Shown here: one piece after another, positions 1 to 7,202 of the stretch
Numbering within the stretch: the stretch's first letter is position 1
Layout: the number at the start of each line of letters is the position of its first letter
NCBI GenBank assembly: GCA_963762615.1
Contig: CAVXLG010000013.1
Location: forward strand, 1,302,001-1,366,000
DNA length: 64,000 bases
Direction: 5' to 3'
Origin: PALSA-505 sp963762615
GTDB taxonomy: Bacteria > Actinomycetota > Actinomycetes > Streptosporangiales > Streptosporangiaceae
Notes under the pieces: model-generated
The model's input: only the letters and a program-made list of their open reading frames with translations
Told to the model about the DNA's origin: nothing
Database searches by the model: none
Made by a program: the position numbers and the translations under genes

Positions 1-156
1 ACGCGCCGGTGAGAGACCGACGATCCGCGTGAGGTAGATCACCGAAAGCGGCAGAAACAAGCCCGTCCCGAGTGCGTCGGCGAAGCTCGCTGCCAGCAGC
101 TTGCGCTGTGAGGAGTCACCAGTAGCGTTCGCGAGCCGTGTCGTCAGCGGGGCCAT
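1..156 (-). CDS. MFS transporter, N-terminal fragment (cut by window edge)
   Basis: The gene starts at an ATG at 156 and runs off the left edge. The 52 visible residues begin MAPLTTRLANATGDSSQRKL, followed by a hydrophobic stretch (ASFADALGTGLFLPLSVIYL) and TRIVGLSPA. This is the usual first transmembrane helix plus cytoplasmic loop of a drug-efflux-type major facilitator. It is divergent from the CGNR regulator at 216 with a 59-bp gap that carries a palindrome, so the regulator probably controls this exporter. The substrate cannot be judged from the fragment. The family call is moderately sure, since only the first helix is seen. Confidence 0.65.
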   Translation of the reverse strand, partial: MAPLTTRLANATGDSSQRKLLAASFADALGTGLFLPLSVIYLTRIVGLSPAR

Positions 157-168
157 GGCTGGCAATGT

Positions 169-187
169 ACACCGGTTAAACTGGTGT
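169..187. promoter_or_regulatory. 19-bp near-perfect palindrome, probable operator
   Basis: ACACCGGTTAAACTGGTGT reads almost identically on both strands; only the centre and one symmetrical pair deviate. It sits midway in the 59-bp gap between the divergent MFS and CGNR genes and overlaps the likely -35 of the latter. That is the classic position for an operator that controls both genes, most simply bound by the CGNR protein itself. The palindrome is seen directly; binding is inferred. Confidence 0.55.
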
Positions 188-206
188 CTGCAACACCCCT
201 TATACT
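177..206 (+). promoter_or_regulatory. Putative promoter of the CGNR regulator, possibly leaderless
   Basis: A good -10 hexamer TATACT (201-206) follows a weak -35 (TAAACT, 177-182) with 18 bp between them. Transcription would start around 212-216, on or next to the ATG at 216. No Shine-Dalgarno sequence precedes that ATG, so a leaderless mRNA, which is common in actinobacteria, is likely. The -35 lies inside the 169-187 palindrome. Confidence 0.4.
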
Positions 207-215
207 AGTGCTGCG

Positions 216-755
216 ATGAGTGACTTCCGGCTCGGTCTTGGGCATGTGACGCTGGACTTCCTCGCGACACTCGGCCGGCGCGCCGGGAGCCCGATCGAAC
301 GGCTTGCCGTTCCGGCCGACCTCTCCCGCTGGATCGCCGAGGCGGGGATTGCGGCCGCGCCACGGACGAACCCTGAGTTGCTGAACGATGCGCGCGAGTT
401 GCGGGAAGCGATCCGCCGCGTGCTCGGGTGCGCCCGCGAGGGCCGGCGCCCGGCCGCATCCGATCTCAGGCTCGTGAACAAGTGGGCGCGCAGCCCGGTC
501 GCCGCGCCCCAGATCGGACGCGACTTCACATGCGTGTCGGTCGGGCCTGACAAGGTCACCGGCGCGCTTGCCCACATCGCGCGAGAGAGCGTCGAGTTGG
601 TGACGGGCCCCGATCTCGCCCGTGTCCGCGCTTGCGCCGGCTGCGCGCTCCTATTCGTCGACCGCTCACGACCAGGCACGCGCCGCTGGTGCTCGATGGA
701 GCGCTGCGGCAACCGCAACAAGACGGCGCATTATCGCCAGAAAAGGCGTCCCTAG
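216..755 (+). CDS. CGNR zinc-finger / ABATE-domain transcriptional regulator
   Basis: This 179-residue protein matches the usual length of the family. The N-terminal two thirds (LDFLATLGRR to about residue 125) look like the ABATE domain. The C-terminus carries the zinc finger: CAGC about residue 140, then RRWCSMERCGNRNKTAHYRQ, which contains the signature CGNR and a basic tail for DNA contact. Family members are poorly studied regulators, often paired with an efflux transporter. Here the gene is divergent from an MFS gene across a palindrome, which fits local autoregulation and control of the exporter. Confidence 0.85.
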   Translation: MSDFRLGLGHVTLDFLATLGRRAGSPIERLAVPADLSRWIAEAGIAAAPRTNPELLNDARELREAIRRVLGCAREGRRPAASDLRLVNKWARSPVAAPQIGRDFTCVSVGPDKVTGALAHIARESVELVTGPDLARVRACAGCALLFVDRSRPGTRRWCSMERCGNRNKTAHYRQKRRP

Positions 756-1027
756 GCGTATTCAGGAAGCCGGGACCGAGCCACTCGTTGATCACGACTT
801 GGCCCGGACCAGACACAATGCCAGTTGCCGGTCACACGGTTCGCCGCGCGTTGCCGCTCTCTGCGCGGCCAAAGCACCGGACGGACTCGGACGGTCTCAA
901 TCGTGGCAGCGCCCGTCTCTTAATCCGCAGGTTTGCGCCGTGAACAGGTCACCCAGCACGCGTGCCCGGGAGGGTTGTACACGCTCTGGCAGTTGCGTGA
1001 CAGGGACGCCAGGTCAACGCTGATGTC

Positions 1028-1603
1028 ATGCGTTTCTTCCGCAGAGCACCGGGCCCACCGCCCCGCAGGCCCCGGTTGCAGACCAGCGAGCCTGATCCAT
1101 GGGACCCGCCACAGACGGAGTTTCCTGGCATCGTGCCGATCAATACCCTGCTGTTTGATCGGTCCGAGCGGGCCGCGATCGCGATCACCGGCATGTCGGC
1201 CTACCCCAACGGATTCGAATTCTCCGTGACCCGCCTCATCCAGCCCGGTACCCCCGGCTGGGACGAAGACCCTGTGCCTAGCGCGCTAGGAGAACCGTTC
1301 GCCGCTCACCGGTCCTTCGACATCAGCGTGCAGCTCTCCGATGGCCGTGCGGTCGTCAGCGGGAGACCACACGGTGACTCCGAACCAACAGAGCCGTTGC
1401 TGCGACCGTGCGGCGGCGGCGGCACCTCGCACTACAACCACTCGCGGTGGTGGGCGTGGCCGCTGCCGCCCAGCGGCCCTCTGGAGTTCATCTGCCAGTG
1501 GCCGACCCTCGGGATCACCGAAACGCGGGTCAGTATGGATGCGCAGCTGATCCTCGACGCGGCTCGCCGGAGCGTACAGCTATGGCCGACAGATGCTCAG
1601 TGA
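1028..1603 (+). CDS. Hypothetical protein
   Basis: This 191-residue soluble protein begins MRFFRRAPGPPPRRPRLQ. It has no signal peptide or membrane segment and is rich in Pro and Trp in its second half (HYNHSRWWAWPLPPSGPLEF, then CQWPTLGITETRVSM). The mixed polar and hydrophobic pattern and G/C-rich third codon positions support real coding. I do not recognise a domain. It ends 116 bp before the first tRNA-Gly fragment and directly before the tandem GCGTGCCATTA repeat, so it may belong to the mobile region. The ATG at 1028 was chosen because nothing upstream looks coding. Confidence 0.6.
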   Translation: MRFFRRAPGPPPRRPRLQTSEPDPWDPPQTEFPGIVPINTLLFDRSERAAIAITGMSAYPNGFEFSVTRLIQPGTPGWDEDPVPSALGEPFAAHRSFDISVQLSDGRAVVSGRPHGDSEPTEPLLRPCGGGGTSHYNHSRWWAWPLPPSGPLEFICQWPTLGITETRVSMDAQLILDAARRSVQLWPTDAQ

Positions 1604-1613
1604 GCCCTCTGCG

Positions 1614-1635
1614 GCGTGCCATTAGCGTGCCATTA
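1614..1635. repeat. Tandem 11-bp repeat, possible integrase arm-type sites
   Basis: GCGTGCCATTA occurs twice back to back (1614-1624, 1625-1635). The 9-mer GCGTGCCAT recurs at 1833-1841, next to the integrase fragment, and at 4609-4617, just before the second tRNA-Gly fragment. Short direct repeats beside att cores are typical arm-type binding sites of tyrosine integrases. The repeats are seen directly; the role is inferred. Confidence 0.4.
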
Positions 1636-1718
1636 ACCGGGTCAGTACCGGTCAATACCGGCTACCTCCGGTCATCACAATTGGCTGGTCAGTACCCATG
1701 ACCGCATGTTGCGGTACA

Positions 1719-1780
1719 CCTTCCAAGATGGCCATGCGGGTTCGATTCCCGTCGCCCGCTCCAACCAGAAACCCCAGGTC
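1719..1780 (+). repeat. tRNA-Gly(TCC) 3'-half fragment, att-like site, copy 1
   Basis: CCTTCCAAG (anticodon loop of tRNA-Gly TCC) leads, through a variable region, to the T-arm GCGGGTTCGATTCCCGT (1737-1753) and the acceptor 3' strand with CCA ending at 1763. The upstream DNA has no D-arm and no 5' acceptor strand, so this is not a functional tRNA. The stretch 1721-1780 matches 4721-4780 at 56 of 60 positions, including 17 bp beyond the tRNA end. This fits an attachment site left by an element that integrated into a tRNA-Gly gene. Confidence 0.75.
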
Positions 1781-1845
1781 GAAGCCCGGCAACCGGGTAG
1801 CGATTCTGCCCGGCTCGGCTCAACGATCATTGGCGTGCCATCCGG

Positions 1846-2131
1846 TCACGCGTTCTCGCGCGGCTCTTCCGGGCGAGTGTCCATGGCTGTACGGACCTGA
1901 CGGGCCAGGTCGCCGAGTGCGGTGGCGATGGCCTGGTCGCGGTCCCGCGTGGCGTGCTGGTAGATGAGCGCGGCGCGTGTGCTGGAGTGGCCAAGCCGGA
2001 CCATCAATTCCTTGAGGGTCGCGCCAGTGGCAGCGGCCAGAGTGCCGCCCGTATGCCGTAGATCATGAACGTGCACGCCTGGAAGGCCGACGTCGTGCCG
2101 TCCCGGCCCGTCAGTGCTTTGCTGAGCGTCC
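1846..2131 (-). pseudogene. Tyrosine recombinase (phage-type integrase), C-terminal remnant
   Basis: The reading frame ends at 1846 and carries the end of a tyrosine integrase: HVHDLRHTGGTLAAATGA contains the H-x-x-R pair, LMVRLGHSSTRAALIYQHA contains the second His and the Tyr nucleophile, and a short tail follows. The N-terminal and central parts are missing, because upstream of about 2131 the DNA is the 3' end of the DUF885 gene. The fragment therefore lacks the first catalytic Arg and the arm- and core-binding domains and should be inactive. It lies next to a tRNA-Gly att fragment, where an integrase gene normally sits. Confidence 0.75.
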
Positions 2132-3790
2132 TTAGACGCGGGCAAGCGCCTCGCGCAACGGGTCAAGACCCATAGCGCCCAGGCTGAGTGCCTTGGCGTG
2201 AAAGTCCTTGAGGCTGAAGGCTCCTCCGGCCTGTGCCATGGCATCCTCCCTGGCCTGTAGCCAGATCCGTTCACCAATCTTGTAGGAGGGGGCCTGACCC
2301 GGCAAGCCGAGGCAGCGACGTAGCTCGGAGCGCAGTAGCCGTTCATCCCAGCTGGAGTGGGCGCGCAGGAACTCCCAGGCGATCTCGGCATTCCAGCGCT
2401 CGCCCTCGCGCCAGCCGGTGCCCCTGGGCACATCCAGTTCCAGGTGCACACCGATGTCCAGGGCCACCTGGGCGGTGAGCAGCTGCTGACTGTCGAGCAT
2501 CCCGAGATATGCCCCCGGGTCGTCCAGGTATCCGAGCTCTCCCATGAGCCGCTCCGCGTAGAGCGCCCAGCCCTCGCCGTGGCCGGATACCCAGGACATG
2601 CGCTGCCAGCGGTTCAGGCTCTCCCTGTCCGCCATGGCGAGCGATATCTGCAGGTGATGGCCGGGAACGCCCTCGTGGTAGACGACCGTGACCTCCTTCC
2701 AGGTGGAGAAAGTCTCAACGCCGTCCGGCACCGACCACCACATCCGCCCGGGCCGGGACCAGTCCTCGGAGGGCTCGGTGTAGTAGATCCCCCCTTCGTT
2801 GGTGGGTGCGATCACGGCTTCGATCCGGCGCGCTTGCTCGGGAATGTCGAAGTGCGTCCCGTCCAGCGCCGAAATGGTGCGCTCGGCATGTTCCTGCATC
2901 CAGGCACGGAAGTTCTCGCGCCCTTCGATGCGCCTGGCCGGGTCTTCGTCCAGGATCGCCACGGCCTCCTCCACGGTGGCCCCGGGCCGGACCAGGTTAC
3001 TGACCCGCGCCATCTCGGCCCGCAGCCGGGCGAGCTCCTCCCAGCTCCAGGCGTGGGCCTCCCGCAGATCCACGGCGGCGCCCAGGTAATACCGCGAGGC
3101 CCGCGCGTAGACCTCAGGCCCGCAGGCATCCTTCTCCCTGGCCAGCGGCATCAGCTCGCGGTCGAGGAAGGCGCCAAGCTCGGCCGTAGCGGCCGTAGCC
3201 GCGCGCGCGGCCGCGCCCAGCTCCCCCCGCAGCGAGTCCGGGACTGCGGTCAGCCGCCCGACCAGTCCTGAATAGAAGGAATCCCGCGGCCTGGCCCAAG
3301 CCGCGCACTGCCCGGCGACCTCCTCGACCTGCCGCCTGGCCGCGGGGCGGCCATCCCTGGCCGCGTCGAGCAAGGTCGCGGACAACTGGCGGTAAGCCCG
3401 CGGCACCGCGGCCATCCGCCTGGCGATGTTAGCGGCGGCCTCCTCGCCGTCTGTGGGCATCAGATCGAAGACCTTGCGCACCCTCTGCACCCAGCTGCCG
3501 ATGGTGCTGAGTTCGCTGGTGGTGTCCCCGGCGTCGTAGCACTCGACAGCCAGTGCCAGCCGCTCCCGCATCGCGGCCCGCGCCACCTGCTCGCGCGGGT
3601 CCGGGGCTTCGGCCGCGTCAAGGGCCGCGAGGGTTGAGCGATCCAGCCCGGCCCGTCCGGCGAACCCGTCAGCACCGAGATCCGCCAGCTCGTGGTCGTG
3701 CCCCGCGATCCCGGCGTAAGTGGCATAGCACGGGTCCAGGGCGGCGGCCCGCTCCACGTACTCCGCCGCGATGGCGTCGATCGAAGGCAC
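2132..3790 (-). CDS. DUF885 family protein (putative zinc-dependent hydrolase)
   Basis: This 552-residue protein has the usual length for DUF885. It is mostly alpha-helical and carries the family hallmark YHEGVPGHHLQISLAM (about residue 370), where the HE and HH residues look like a zinc site related to M32-type metallopeptidases. The late region WAEIAWEFLRAHSSWDE and GLPGQAPSYKIGERIW are also typical. No signal peptide is seen, so it is cytoplasmic; substrates of the family are not well defined. Start is GTG 3790. The stop abuts the integrase remnant, so the gene either is cargo of the remnant element or was joined to it by a deletion. Confidence 0.85.
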   Translation of the reverse strand: MPSIDAIAAEYVERAAALDPCYATYAGIAGHDHELADLGADGFAGRAGLDRSTLAALDAAEAPDPREQVARAAMRERLALAVECYDAGDTTSELSTIGSWVQRVRKVFDLMPTDGEEAAANIARRMAAVPRAYRQLSATLLDAARDGRPAARRQVEEVAGQCAAWARPRDSFYSGLVGRLTAVPDSLRGELGAAARAATAATAELGAFLDRELMPLAREKDACGPEVYARASRYYLGAAVDLREAHAWSWEELARLRAEMARVSNLVRPGATVEEAVAILDEDPARRIEGRENFRAWMQEHAERTISALDGTHFDIPEQARRIEAVIAPTNEGGIYYTEPSEDWSRPGRMWWSVPDGVETFSTWKEVTVVYHEGVPGHHLQISLAMADRESLNRWQRMSWVSGHGEGWALYAERLMGELGYLDDPGAYLGMLDSQQLLTAQVALDIGVHLELDVPRGTGWREGERWNAEIAWEFLRAHSSWDERLLRSELRRCLGLPGQAPSYKIGERIWLQAREDAMAQAGGAFSLKDFHAKALSLGAMGLDPLREALARV

Positions 3791-4021
3791 ACTCGAAACC
3801 TAGCCCCGGGCACCGCGTCGCCCCCGATGGTTGTGCTAACGATCCGGTTGCGAGCCACTGCCGCTATAGCCTCGTGCCACTACCTGAGGTACGTCGCGGT
3901 GTCTCGTGGGCACTCCCCGATGCTTCAGTAACCAGGTCAGTGCTGCGCCACAGGTCGAGACGGCACTTTGCAAGCAGGGGCTCAGCTCCCACATCGCGCA
4001 GCACCGGAGTACAGCTCTCCT

Positions 4022-4144
4022 GTGAGCCGGGCTGATGTCGGCGCAAGTGGCCATAGTTCGACCATCAACGTCTTCATCATCGTGGCGAACGCCATCCTGG
4101 TTGGCCTCACCCTGGTCGTGATCTTGTTCGCGAACATACGGTGA
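4022..4144 (+). CDS. Small single-span membrane protein (40 aa)
   Basis: A GTG start at 4022 gives MSRADVGASGHSS, then one hydrophobic helix (INVFIIVANAILVGLTLVVI), then LFANIR and stop. Its TGA (4142-4144) overlaps the GTG start of the next gene (4141) in a GTGA junction, which argues that both are translated as a coupled pair. A GGAG lies 12 nt upstream of the start, a loose but possible ribosome site. The topology and size resemble small phage or plasmid membrane proteins. I do not recognise a family. Confidence 0.5.
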   Translation: MSRADVGASGHSSTINVFIIVANAILVGLTLVVILFANIR

Positions 4145-4584
4145 CGGAGAGCAGGAATACTACGAAGGCGGCGCGGGACACCGCCTCAGTGCTGGAGGCC
4201 CTGCTAACGGTCGCACGGGACACAGCAACGTCGTCGGAGTCTGCCGCGGTTGCGGCGCGCGAGACGGTATCGGCGGCGACGACTGCGCGAGCGGCGGACG
4301 AACGCGACCGCAAGGCGCAGCGACTCCGGCATATCGCCGAGCTGGTCGAGCAGATCTTCGAGAAGGCAGCGGCCGCAGATGGGCGCACCCGGCCGGCCTG
4401 GCGATGCATTGAGCAAAGGGAGCTGCCGCCGCCATTGGTTAGCATGGAGCTGCCGCTGCCCAAGTGCGACCAGCTGGCGGGATCAAGCCGAACGGGTCTC
4501 GTCTTCGCCGCAGCGGTAGATGCCCGCACCGAGATCGCGGAGCGGCTCCGACAGCTTCATGCTGCCGACGAAGTCGAACCGTAA
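4141..4584 (+). CDS. Hypothetical helical protein, coupled to the 40-aa membrane protein
   Basis: This 147-residue protein has an N-terminal half that is a long Ala/Thr/Ser/Glu-rich helix (TKAARDTASVLEALLTVARD, then SAATTARAADERDRKAQRLR). A compact second half has one Cys near PAWRCIEQRELPPP and another in LPKCDQLAG. There is no signal peptide. It starts on a GTG that overlaps the stop of the small membrane protein, so the two probably act together. It lies between the two tRNA-Gly fragments and is likely cargo of the remnant element. No known domain is recognised. Confidence 0.55.
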   Translation: MTESRNTTKAARDTASVLEALLTVARDTATSSESAAVAARETVSAATTARAADERDRKAQRLRHIAELVEQIFEKAAAADGRTRPAWRCIEQRELPPPLVSMELPLPKCDQLAGSSRTGLVFAAAVDARTEIAERLRQLHAADEVEP

Positions 4585-4720
4585 AGCAACCGGCCTGCCG
4601 TGTCACGTGCGTGCCATACGCCGGGAGCCTCAGCGGTCGGTGACGGTAACTCACGGACGAAGCGCGCCGCCTACCGGCGCATACGTCGGTCCTGGTCACA
4701 CCCACTTCGGGTTACCGATC

Positions 4721-4780
4721 TTCCGAGCTGGCCATGCGGGTTCGATTCCCGTCGCCCGCTCCACCCAGAAAGCCCAGGTC
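4721..4780 (+). repeat. tRNA-Gly 3'-end fragment, att-like site, copy 2
   Basis: This stretch repeats 1721-1780 with 4 mismatches in 60, in the same orientation and exactly 3,000 bp away. It contains the same T-arm, acceptor strand and CCA, plus the downstream CCAGAAA and CCCAGGTC. Again no tRNA 5' half precedes it. Together the two copies bound a 3-kb remnant element. Just downstream, GGGCCACA occurs twice (near 4837 and 4848), further short repeats of the arm-site type. Confidence 0.75.
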
Positions 4781-5015
4781 AGCGGGCCAATATGAGATGC
4801 CCGCAGGGTAGCGCGGACCCGGATCGACGGGAATCGGGCCACACGCGGGCCACAGTGGGCAAGAACTACTAGCGCGCCACGCCGCGTGCGGCAGCAGGGG
4901 CACGTCCAGACCGGTCCGGGCTAGGACGCAGCAGTCCAGGGGATGGATTCCAGCGATGGCGCTAGCGGCCAGATTGGCCAGCGTAGCGTTGGTAAAAACG
5001 ACCTGGCACGTAACA

Positions 5016-6002
5016 CTAGGGCAGAGTCACGCGTACCCACGGGCCTCTCCCGCCTCCGCCTGGCGCGGTTTGCACCGAACCGAGCTCGATGTCGGCCAGC
5101 ATGACGAATGCCGTCACCACACTGCGGTCGGGGCTGCGGGGGACAAAGCCTGGACTCTGAACAAGAAACCGGGCGCGCTCCATCAGCTCGCGGTCACTTA
5201 CGCCGCCTAGCGTCGCCACAGCTTCTTCCAGGCGTTGGACAGACTCTCCTTCACTGTTCGCAACCGTTTGGAACTTGCCTGAGATGTAGTGGTTGGTATG
5301 GGCGGCCCAAGGTCGCTCCTTGGTGACATCGTCGATGGCCGCCGAGGTCTCGACAACCTGCACGCCCGTTGGGGTGACGATGACGAACCCGTTTCCACCT
5401 GAGCGGTGATGTCGCGTCGCTTCCCGCACCGCCTCGGCGGCCGACAAGGCGCAGAGTGCGCTTCTGCTGACCATGGCACGCGGGACGCCAACCCTCGCAT
5501 CGCGTGAAGAAGTTGACTGCACGCCCATGGCGAATCCACTGCCGTTTAGGCCCACGCCCGTTAGGAACCCAACACAACTGACAGTGATCACCGGCAGTCC
5601 ATCGGTGGGCTCGGAGATCAAGACGGCGTAGTCGGTGTGACTTGCAAACCACATCTCGGCGTGGAGAAGAAAGCCGGCTCGGCCTGCGGTGGTGCAAGCG
5701 TCAACGTCGAGGAGGTCCTCGAGCATCTGCATTAGCAGTACGTCCTCGATCGCGAGACATGATCCCTGTGCGACCCCGACCAACTCATCCCATCTAGCTG
5801 GAAGTTCTTGAGCGTAAGGAATGTAGTCATTGATACGAGCCTTGAGGCTCATGCGGTCGTATCCTGCGGCTATCGCCAACTCCTCTATTGCACGAGAAGC
5901 ATGCGCAATTTCGGCGCGGAGTTCCTCACCGTATTGTCGGCCTATCTCGAGCCAAGAACCTTTGCAGCGGATAACGCGCGGCCCCTCCGGAGGCTCGGCC
6001 AT
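5016..6002 (-). CDS. C45-type acyltransferase/peptidase (penicillin-N acyltransferase family, Ntn hydrolase)
   Basis: This 328-residue protein begins MAEPPEGPRVIRCKGSWLEI. The motif DVDACTTAGRAGFLLHAEMW (about residue 97-116) matches the autocleavage site of acyl-CoA:6-aminopenicillanate acyltransferase relatives: the Cys of ACTT would become the N-terminal nucleophile after self-processing. Later features are GVQSTSS, VPRAMVSRSAL and a conserved THNHY-like segment seen here as AAHTNHYI. The substrate is unknown; many family members are amidases or acyltransferases for peptides or bile-acid-like amides. Base composition is clearly lower in GC than the neighbours, suggesting recent transfer. 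It has its own 490-bp upstream region. Confidence 0.7.
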   Translation of the reverse strand: MAEPPEGPRVIRCKGSWLEIGRQYGEELRAEIAHASRAIEELAIAAGYDRMSLKARINDYIPYAQELPARWDELVGVAQGSCLAIEDVLLMQMLEDLLDVDACTTAGRAGFLLHAEMWFASHTDYAVLISEPTDGLPVITVSCVGFLTGVGLNGSGFAMGVQSTSSRDARVGVPRAMVSRSALCALSAAEAVREATRHHRSGGNGFVIVTPTGVQVVETSAAIDDVTKERPWAAHTNHYISGKFQTVANSEGESVQRLEEAVATLGGVSDRELMERARFLVQSPGFVPRSPDRSVVTAFVMLADIELGSVQTAPGGGGRGPWVRVTLP

Positions 6003-6061
6003 TGGCTCGTCTTCTCCTTCCTGATGACTCCATCATCGTCCATCGTTAACGCAGGCGAACA

Positions 6062-6119
6062 TGTCGCGTGTCGGATGCCATTTATTGCCCAGCATCCGAC
6101 ACGCGACACTAGTGTCGCG
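6062..6119. repeat. 17-bp inverted repeat overlapping an 18-bp palindrome
   Basis: Arms 6062-6078 and 6092-6108 are perfect reverse complements (17 bp) around a 13-nt loop. The right arm also forms half of a second perfect palindrome, CGCGACACTAGTGTCGCG (6102-6119). The two hairpins share sequence and are mutually exclusive. They lie 60-120 bp upstream of the C45 gene start, so an operator, attenuator-like switch or element end are all possible. In the rest of 6003-6494 I see no gene. Confidence 0.7.
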
Positions 6120-6494
6120 ACCATCCAGCTCTTCAGACCATATCTGGAAAGTCGGCGAGCGCGGCAGGCGGTGGTTGCCGCAGCGGCGACGAAGGACGCC
6201 CATGCTCTTGAGAAGGACGACGTTTACTTCCAGGGGGACAGGGGGTCAGACGACCTCTAGGACGGACTGGCCGGACATGCTAGCGAGAATCGGATCTTGC
6301 TAACGGATTTGCTAACAACCGGTGTGGACGACGCTGGATCCAGCTGGACCGGAGCTGCCTCCTCAACCGTTGCGACAGGCCTGGCCGACCGCTGTGGACT
6401 GCCCTTGGACGGCTGGAATCTTGCTACGGATCAGACGGCCTTACAGGCGGGCAAATGCGCCTGGATCATCATCTATTGCCGTCTGACCTGTCTC

Positions 6495-7026
6495 TTAATC
6501 CGCGGGTCCCGACCCAACCTTGGCCGCCAGGTCTCGATAGGCAGGGACGAGTTCATCCCACCGCGTCTTGGTGTCGCAGCGCTCACGCCCGGCGAGGTGG
6601 GCGGCGAGATTTTCGGCGTGGATTCTGGTACCCGACCCCGTAGAAGGCGATCAGGTCCAGGGGCATGCCCTGGGTCTGAATGACCAGGATGGCCTGGTCG
6701 CCGTCGGCGGTCAGCATGGCCTCGATGACCTCGTCGTAAGACTCGTCCACCCCCCTGGTCGTCACCAGCAGCCGCCGCGGGGGATCGCATGCGTCCACCC
6801 GCCCAGTGCCGTCCCAGCTCTCCAGGTGCCCGCGGAACTCTCCGCCGGGGCGGAGGTCACCCTCTACCTGGCCGTACCAGCGGGCCAGACGCGAGGGATC
6901 GGTGAGCGCCGACCACAGGTCGTCGATATCGGTGTCGTAGCGGTCTTCGATGCGGACGACGCCCTTGCCGTCTGCTGATCGCAGGCGGCCCAGGACGCGG
7001 ATACCCGCATCTGCATCGCTGCTCAT
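6495..7026 (-). pseudogene. AHSA1/START-like (SRPBCC) protein with a one-base frameshift
   Basis: The start is ATG 7026, with GGAGGAG six nt upstream. The frame encodes a typical Aha1/ATPase-activator-like START domain: VRIEDRYDTDIDDLWSALTD, then LARWYGQVEGDLRPGGEF, then MPLDLIAFYGVGYQ. At + strand 6620-6626 the frame breaks: the open frame ends in a basic nonsense tail at 6583. Removing one base gives IHAENLAAHLAGRE, then WDELVPAYRDLAAKV, and a stop at 6495, which is the normal C-terminus of the family. It is either a recent pseudogene or a sequencing indel. Confidence 0.75.
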
Positions 7027-7202
7027 CTGATGCTCCTCCGTTCGCGTTCTCCCCGGGCTCATGAGCGTGCAGGGCATCCCGCGCTGCTCCCACAATGCCC
7101 ACTACCGGCCCAGCCATTCATCGATCTCGGCGAACGGCTCGGGGCCGAGACTGCAGACCCGCTCCCTCACACACGTTGGCGCGGCGGACCCCAGATCGGC
7201 AA

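Noticed and set aside
1719..1763. Functional tRNA-Gly
   Set aside because: Only the anticodon loop, T-arm and acceptor 3' strand are present; D-arm and 5' acceptor strand are missing, as at 4721-4763.
6488..6497. CTGTCTCTTA, matching part of a Tn5 mosaic end
   Set aside because: Only ten bases match, the rest diverges, and the bases are explained as the 3' end of the AHSA1-like gene.
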